A DNA stretch of 64,000 nt from Progne subis subis (lineage: Eukaryota > Chordata > Aves > Passeriformes > Hirundinidae): NCBI GenBank assembly GCA_022316685.1, contig JAKJHU010000057.1, positions 1,178,001 to 1,242,000 on the forward strand, written 5' to 3'. Below, piece by piece: positions 63,628-64,000 of the stretch. Position 1 is the stretch's first letter. The number at the start of each line of letters is the position of its first letter. The translations under genes and the position numbers were made by a program. The notes under the pieces are model-generated. The model was not told the origin of the DNA and did not search any database. It worked only from the letters and a program-made list of their open reading frames with translations.

Positions 63628-64000
63628 CTGTTTCAGAAAGAAAAAGTAATTACAAAGTTAATGTGATGAGGTTTAGGCAGAAGAAATACTTTGCAGTTAA
63701 GTGGTCTCAAATTTCATCATAAAAGCAATCTTTAAAGTTGCTGTGAAAACCTCAACTGACATTTCAGCTCTCAGTTGTGAAGGTTCACTCACCACACAGA
63801 TATTTAAAACATCACCAGGGCATCTGAACATAGCCCACATCTGCAGCAATCCCAAATTTTCATCTAACACTACCAATATAAACAACATAAATCAAGTGTT
63901 CCAAAAGCATTATTTTTGCATTTTTAGATTATACTATTAAAATGCAGCTCCTAGACCTTCTACACTACCAGCCTGTCAGAAATCTGATCCACTCCCAAGC
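63628..64000 (-). other. SESTD1 intron (continues off right edge)
   Basis: Ordinary intron. The exon with the start codon is not in these 373 bases. Confidence 0.75.

Overview
The window is AT-rich vertebrate nuclear DNA, most likely avian. Two multi-exon genes with GT-AG introns fill most of it, and the recognisable interspersed repeats are CR1 LINE pieces, including one well-kept CR1 3' end of the bird type. I see no bacterial-style operon, CRISPR array, virus-like gene or tRNA. The species cannot be fixed from this sequence alone.

Both genes are read from the minus strand, head to tail. Sixteen coding exons of SESTD1 (SEC14 domain and spectrin repeat protein 1) lie between 63627 and 29162. 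They hold everything except about the first 18 residues, whose exons lie beyond base 64000. The exons join without a frame break into 678 codons plus a stop, which fits the 696 residues of the human protein. A probable 3' UTR follows to about 28.55 kb.

After about 17 kb of intergenic DNA (28.5-11.2 kb) comes the 5' end of CCDC141 (CAMDI): four coding exons between 11072 and 967, giving the first 175 residues. The rest of the gene runs off the left edge. The order SESTD1-CCDC141 on one strand matches the TTN-CCDC141-SESTD1-ZNF385B neighbourhood of human 2q31.2, so the block is conserved.

The two genes are neighbours by synteny. I see no evidence that they form one pathway: SESTD1 is a phospholipid- and TRPC-channel-binding scaffold, and CCDC141 is a centrosome/myosin-linked coiled-coil protein. 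Introns and the intergenic stretch hold CR1 fragments, simple repeats, a few long perfect palindromes, and a GC-richer block at 13.9-15.2 kb. I did not find a convincing new biological system. The best leads are a cluster of upstream ORFs before the CCDC141 start and two perfect palindromes of 26 and 27 nt.
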